DNA of 8,137 nucleotides. It comes from Atribacterota bacterium (GTDB lineage: Bacteria > Atribacterota > Phoenicimicrobiia > Phoenicimicrobiales > Phoenicimicrobiaceae). Positions 4,986 to 8,137 of the stretch are shown piece by piece. How positions within the stretch are numbered: position 1 is the first letter of the stretch; every line of letters begins with the position of its first letter. Location of the stretch: NCBI GenBank assembly GCA_030666935.1, contig DAOUWX010000073.1, positions 1-8,137 on the forward strand, given 5' to 3'. The translations under genes were made by a program, and so were the position numbers. The notes beneath the pieces are model-generated. The model worked only from the letters and a program-made list of their open reading frames with translations. It searched no databases and was not told where the DNA came from.

Positions 4986-5235
4986 TTAGTCGTTAGTTCT
5001 TGGTTTTTAGATATTAATTTTTAGACAAGGAAAAACGGTTTACAGTTTTCAGATTTCAGTTCACTTTAAAAAACTTTTTTAAACTTGAAACTTGCAACTT
5101 GCAACCTGTATTTTAACTGGTAAACTGGGTAACCAGTTAACCGGATAACTAATTCTTAACGAGATATAAGATGTGAATTTTGTTTTGCGCTTTTCGTTTT
5201 CCGCTTGGTTACTAAATACTATTCACTATATACTA
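4986..5235. repeat. Mosaic of short repeats between oppD and oppF
   Basis: No gene is visible in this gap. In plus-strand order it holds TTAGTCGTTAGT (4986-4997, the start of the 34-base repeat) and an A/T-only palindrome of 9+1+9 bases (5065-5083). Next come three tandem heptamers, CTTGAAA CTTGCAA CTTGCAA (5084-5104), and a TTAACTGG/GGTAACCAG block (5111-5150) with nested inverted repeats: 5113-5120 pairs with 5133-5140, and 5123-5128 with 5133-5138. An inverted pair of the GCGAAAA-type word and the TAGTATTTAGTAA word follows (5183-5235). The oppD stop codon lies at the edge of the last word. Whether oppF is read through from oppD or has its own promoter here is unclear; I see no convincing promoter. 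Confidence 0.7.
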
Positions 5236-6261
5236 CTCATGGGCAATGCCTGTTAATTCTTGTTTAATTTTAAAATCTTTTGGCCTCTCTTCATTGTACA
5301 TCCAGCACCGTACAATATGGTTGTTTTCTATCTTTTCAAGCTTAGGTTCTTCTTTCTTGCAAAGATCTATAGCAAACTTACAACGAGTATGAAACTTGCA
5401 CCCAGAAGGTAAAGCTAAAGGATCAGGAATTCCACCCTGAATAACTTCGAGTTTTTTTCCTGGTTTATCTGTTAGGCGAGGAATAGAATTTTGGAGAGCC
5501 ATAGTATAGGGATGCCGCGGATTTTTAAAGATGGTTTTCACATCGGCATATTCTACCGCTTTACCAGCATATACAACTACTACATCATCCGATACTTCAG
5601 CAATTACTCCCAAATCATGAGTAATCATTAAAACTGACATACCGATTTCCTCTTTCAATTTCTTCATCAGTTCTAAAATTTGGGCCTGGATGGTAACATC
5701 TAAAGCAGTTGTTGGTTCGTCTGCAATTAATAAATCCGGATTACAAGATAAAGCCATGGCAATCATTGCTCTCTGCCTTTGCCCTCCGCTTAATTCATGA
5801 GGATATTCATGAACTCTTTTTTCAGGAGAAGGTATGCTTACTAAGCCTAACATCTCTACGGTTTTCTTTAATGCTTTTTCTTTATTTAATTTTTGATGCA
5901 GCACTATAGCTTCTGAAATCTGTTCACCAATAGTATACACAGGGTTTAAGGAGGTCATCGGTTCTTGGAAGATCATGGAAATATCGTTCCCTCTAATCTT
6001 TCTCATTTCTTCGGAGCTTTTTTTTAATAATTCTTCACCTTTAAACCAAATTTCACCGCCAACAATCTTCCCCGGTGGTTCCTGAACTAATCTTAATACG
6101 GAAAGGGCAGAAACACTTTTACCACACCCTGATTCACCTACCATGCCCAGTGTTTCCCCTTTTCTCATTGTAAAATCAACACCATCAACTGCTTTAACTA
6201 CACCATCATCAGTATAAAAATAGGTCTTTAAATCTTTAACCTGTAACAGTACATCCTCCAT
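5233..6261 (-). CDS. oppD: Oligopeptide/dipeptide ABC transporter ATP-binding protein, OppD/DppD type
   Basis: A 342-residue ABC ATPase, the expected partner of OppF in a heterodimer on the cytoplasmic face of a peptide importer. Motifs: Walker A GESGCGKS (42-49), Q-loop Q99 in MIFQEPMTSLNP, signature LSGGQRQR (157-164), Walker B LLIADEP (177-183, catalytic E182), D-loop TALD (185-188) and H215. The C-terminal region contains C288, C294, C301 and C319, the same four-cysteine pattern as in OppF. About 23 residues follow the last cysteine. The ATG at 6261 has GGAGG about 10 bases upstream, and the gene starts 30 bases after the nicotinate phosphoribosyltransferase stop, so the two are probably co-transcribed. 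No permease or binding-protein gene is in the window. The stop codon TAG lies at the junction with an intergenic repeat (5210-5235). The EPMTSLNP motif favours the OppD/DppD side over OppF. Confidence 0.94.
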   Translation of the reverse strand: MEDVLLQVKDLKTYFYTDDGVVKAVDGVDFTMRKGETLGMVGESGCGKSVSALSVLRLVQEPPGKIVGGEIWFKGEELLKKSSEEMRKIRGNDISMIFQEPMTSLNPVYTIGEQISEAIVLHQKLNKEKALKKTVEMLGLVSIPSPEKRVHEYPHELSGGQRQRAMIAMALSCNPDLLIADEPTTALDVTIQAQILELMKKLKEEIGMSVLMITHDLGVIAEVSDDVVVVYAGKAVEYADVKTIFKNPRHPYTMALQNSIPRLTDKPGKKLEVIQGGIPDPLALPSGCKFHTRCKFAIDLCKKEEPKLEKIENNHIVRCWMYNEERPKDFKIKQELTGIAHE

Positions 6262-6291
6262 TTACCTTTTTCCTCCATTACACACTTATTT

Positions 6292-7329
6292 TTACATAAT
6301 TTGTTTTAACTTTAGATTTTCTATCTTTCCCGGGATTCTTCCTCTTTTAGCAATTGGTTTCCCTGCAACTTCTTTTATATCCAGGGTCATATCGATAGGA
6401 CTGGCATCACTTATATAACTACCTACCCCAAAAGCGTCAACCGATTCTTCGTTTAACATACTTATTCTTTCTGGGGTAAGTCCTCCTGAAACAAAGATCT
6501 TCACATAGGGAAAGCCAGCTTGATCAAGCCTTACTCTTACCTCTTTTACTAAATCAGGGGTTACCCCGCCTCTCTCGCTCGGAGTATCTAATCTTACCCC
6601 TAATAAGTCTTCTCTTAAAGCTCGAGCTACTCTTATAGATTCTTCTGCTTCGTCTTTAAAAGTGTCGATAAGAATAATTCGAGAAGCATCTTTGGGCATA
6701 CAAACGTTATAAGCTTGAGCTGCTTTTATAGTATCTCCCGAAATAATCATCACGGTGTGAGGTATAGTCCCTTGAGGTTTTTTTCCGGATAGTTTTGCCC
6801 CTAATATACAACTTGCTCCATCTAGTCCGCCTATCAGTGCGGATCTTTCCATAACTGGAGCCACGGCAGGATGTATATGTCGAGAACCAAAACAGACGAC
6901 TTTCTTTGCTCCGGCAGCATCTTTACATCTACGTGCAGCAGTAGCCCAAGCTGAACTACTAGCTAAAATACCAAGGATAACTGTTTCAAAAACACCAAAT
7001 TCACAGTACGGTCCTTCAATTCTCATTACTGTATCTTTATGCTGAAAACTTTCTCCTTCTTCTAAAGACCATAATTTAATCTTCTTGTCTTTTAAAAGGT
7101 TATATACTTCCTGGGTTCCAGTAAATACACCTTCCTCACGTGGGAAAATTTCTGCGGTTACCATGGTGCTACCTAAACGAAGATATTTTAATATCTCTTG
7201 AGCTCTTACGAAATATATATCAGTAGTTAACCCTTTCTCTATTTCTTCATGAGTAGCTGAAAAAAATTTTCTATTTGGGTTAATAAAATACTTTTCTATC
7301 TCTTTAACCGAACTAATAGGTTTATCCAT
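6292..7329 (-). CDS. pncB: Nicotinate phosphoribosyltransferase
   Basis: A 345-residue cytoplasmic enzyme that converts nicotinate and phosphoribosyl pyrophosphate to nicotinate mononucleotide, an entry to NAD by salvage. The sequence resembles the shorter archaeal/bacterial NAPRTase type. Recognisable blocks are INPNRKFFSATHEEI (16-30) with TTDIYF (35-40), FGSRHIHPAVAP (147-158), GTIPHTVMI (187-195), the acidic loop DTFKDE (222-227), RLDT (246-249), VSGGLTPERI (280-289) and DAFGVGS (298-304). The last three are typical of the phosphate-binding half of the type II phosphoribosyltransferase barrel. The start ATG has GGAAGA directly adjacent and AGAAGG about 15 bases upstream, so the ribosome binding site is poor. 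The N-terminus nevertheless aligns with the family as remembered. The secG stop is 19 bases upstream. Nicotinamide phosphoribosyltransferase is a less likely alternative, being longer and with different motifs. Confidence 0.9.
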   Translation of the reverse strand: MDKPISSVKEIEKYFINPNRKFFSATHEEIEKGLTTDIYFVRAQEILKYLRLGSTMVTAEIFPREEGVFTGTQEVYNLLKDKKIKLWSLEEGESFQHKDTVMRIEGPYCEFGVFETVILGILASSSAWATAARRCKDAAGAKKVVCFGSRHIHPAVAPVMERSALIGGLDGASCILGAKLSGKKPQGTIPHTVMIISGDTIKAAQAYNVCMPKDASRIILIDTFKDEAEESIRVARALREDLLGVRLDTPSERGGVTPDLVKEVRVRLDQAGFPYVKIFVSGGLTPERISMLNEESVDAFGVGSYISDASPIDMTLDIKEVAGKPIAKRGRIPGKIENLKLKQIM

Positions 7330-7348
7330 TCTTCCAAAGATTTTCCTT

Positions 7349-7573
7349 CTATTTAATTAAACTAAGCAAAAGCGAAGATAACATAAAAAGCACCGCTATA
7401 ACAGTAGTAAGTTTCATTAAAAATGCTTCCTTGCCTTTCTTCCCGCCATAATCAGCGGTTGTCCCTCCACCAAATATACCTGAAGCTTTACTTGACTTTC
7501 TATGCTGAAGTATCACTGTTAAAATCAAAGCTATGCTTATTGTAATCTGAATTATCATTAATGCTGTAGACAC
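7349..7573 (-). CDS. secG: SecG, preprotein translocase subunit
   Basis: A 74-residue membrane protein of the SecG family, the accessory subunit of the SecYEG channel that stimulates SecA-driven export. Two membrane helices are visible, about residues 3-23 and 52-72, joined by the conserved loop LQHRKSSKASGIFGGGTTAD (22-41), with ILTVILQ at the end of the first helix. The length is normal. The start codon is GTG at 7573, preceded by GAGAGGAG with 7 bases spacing. It follows tpiA, a common neighbour of secG in many bacteria, with 223 bases between them. It is the first gene of the secG-pncB-oppD unit and has a promoter of its own at 7668-7696. The leader of about 88 bases contains a perfect 14-base palindrome at 7614-7627. 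Confidence 0.95.
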   Translation of the reverse strand: MSTALMIIQITISIALILTVILQHRKSSKASGIFGGGTTADYGGKKGKEAFLMKLTTVIAVLFMLSSLLLSLIK

Positions 7574-7613
7574 TTTATAACTCCTCTCATAAAAATTAGA
7601 TTGAAATAGTCAA

Positions 7614-7627
7614 AGAGAAATTTCTCT
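7614..7627. repeat. 14-base palindrome in the secG leader
   Basis: AGAGAAATTTCTCT is a perfect palindrome between the predicted secG transcription start (about 7661) and its ribosome binding site. It has no loop, so as RNA it would be a poor hairpin; as DNA it could be a protein-binding site. A similar GAGAGAA word lies about 20 bases upstream on the minus strand (7645-7651). Confidence 0.5.
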
Positions 7628-7667
7628 AAAATCCTTAAATTTATTCTCTCAATAATTTCGGTTTTTT

Positions 7668-7696
7668 ATTCTAACATAATTATATGTTAAGTTCAA
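7668..7696 (-). promoter_or_regulatory. Probable promoter of secG-pncB-oppD with operator-like palindrome
   Basis: On the minus strand TTGAAC (7691-7696) is followed after 17 bases by TAGAAT (7668-7673), preceded by TGT as an extended -10. A 7-base inverted repeat, TAACATA and TATGTTA around a 4-base centre (7672-7689), fills the spacer and overlaps the edge of the -10 box. A regulator binding there would block RNA polymerase; this is inference from position. Confidence 0.6.
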
Positions 7697-7721
7697 GATA
7701 TCTAAAGAAAGTATCGAGTTA

Positions 7722-7768
7722 AGAAAAAGAAGAAAAGATACAAAAAAGTAGTATTCTTCTTTTTTTCT
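7722..7768 (-). terminator. Possible weak terminator after tpiA
   Basis: AGAAAAAGAAGAA (7722-7734) pairs with TTCTTCTTTTTTTCT (7754-7768) with a small bulge, and ATAC/GTAT can pair inside. The hairpin is A/T-rich with almost no G or C, and starts about 28 bases after the tpiA stop. On the minus strand its second arm is itself T-rich. This makes a terminator plausible but weak. Confidence 0.35.
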
Positions 7769-7796
7769 AACTACCCTGCCAAAGTTTAGGTTAATT

Positions 7797-8137
7797 TTAC
7801 AATATTTCAGTTGCTTTTACTATTTGGGAGAAACTTAAAGCATGTAAACTTGCTCCTCCAACTAAAGCCCCATCAATATCAGATTCATTCATAAATTCCT
7901 TAATATTCTTAGGATCTACACTTCCTCCGTACAAGATTCTTATTCGCTCAGCTATTTTACTCCCATATTTAGAGGAAAATAGTTCCCTAATAAATTTAAT
8001 TATTGTATTGGCATCCTGCGAGCTGCTAGACCTGCCTGTACCGATAGCCCATATAGGTTCATAGGCTACAATTATTCTTCCTGCTAAAGTAGAATCGATT
8101 TTTGAAAATAAAGCTTTAATCTCCTGTTCTATTATAA
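7797..8137 (-). CDS. tpiA: Triosephosphate isomerase, C-terminal part
   Basis: The last 112 residues of triosephosphate isomerase, the glycolytic enzyme that interconverts dihydroxyacetone phosphate and glyceraldehyde 3-phosphate. I translated the frame by hand; the 5' part lies beyond the right edge, and the first two bases belong to a split codon. The active-site loop AYEPIWAIGTG is at residues 24-34 of the fragment, with the catalytic glutamate at E26. RILYGGSVDP (66-75) and GALVGGASL (89-97) are the phosphate-binding segments, and the protein ends KATEIL. After the flexible loop it has RSSSSQDAN where most homologues have a KTATPEQA-like stretch; this is a modest variation beyond the catalytic residues. 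The stop is TAA at 7797-7799. Linkage to secG is common in bacteria. The enzyme appears intact as far as visible. Confidence 0.97.
   Translation of the reverse strand, partial: IIEQEIKALFSKIDSTLAGRIIVAYEPIWAIGTGRSSSSQDANTIIKFIRELFSSKYGSKIAERIRILYGGSVDPKNIKEFMNESDIDGALVGGASLHALSFSQIVKATEIL

Noticed and set aside
5065..5083. Terminator in the oppD-oppF gap
   Set aside because: The A/T-only palindrome has a one-base centre and no G/C core, so it would form a weak hairpin; it also lies 150 bases after oppD.
5709..5909. Open reading frame on the plus strand
   Set aside because: Antisense to the signature region of oppD; no motif.

Overview
The window is AT-rich bacterial DNA in which every gene lies on the minus strand. 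The gene content is an Mbh-type antiporter module, the [NiFe]-hydrogenase maturation gene hypA, peptide-transporter ATPases and AT-rich DNA with good Shine-Dalgarno sites. This suggests a strict anaerobe that may ferment peptides or amino acids, of the kind found in Atribacterota, Thermotogota or related uncultured lineages. The lineage is inference; no phylogenetic marker in the window settles it.

From right to left, in the direction of transcription, the layout starts with the 3' part of tpiA (7797-8137). A 223-base gap holding a weak hairpin and a good promoter follows. Next come secG, a nicotinate phosphoribosyltransferase gene (pncB type) and oppD, closely spaced. A 279-base gap full of short degenerate repeats precedes oppF. 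After oppF comes a second repeat-rich gap, tRNA-Leu(GAG) with a perfect 19-bp hairpin terminator, a third repeat-rich gap, and hypA. A compact cluster of eight membrane-protein genes (2932 to 1) runs off the left edge.

The eight-gene cluster reads mrpE, mrpF, mrpG, DUF4040/MbhD, MbhE, mrpB, mrpC, mrpD. This is the same order as mbhA to mbhH of archaeal membrane-bound hydrogenases such as that of Pyrococcus furiosus. Genes overlap as ATGA or TAATG or are separated by 1-11 bases, so they form one translationally coupled operon, with an extended -10 promoter just upstream of mrpE. With hypA next door, the simplest reading is the ion-translocating half of a ferredoxin-linked group 4 [NiFe] hydrogenase. 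Its catalytic subunits would lie beyond position 1; they are not in the window, so a stand-alone Mrp-like antiporter or a related Mbx/Mbs complex is still possible.

The gene content is otherwise ordinary. The least explained part is the non-coding DNA at 3362-3680, 3769-3978 and 4954-5232. All three gaps are mosaics of the same few short words, including a 34-base element present twice with two mismatches and a composite that flanks oppF in inverted orientation. No CRISPR array, insertion sequence, integrase or defence gene was seen.
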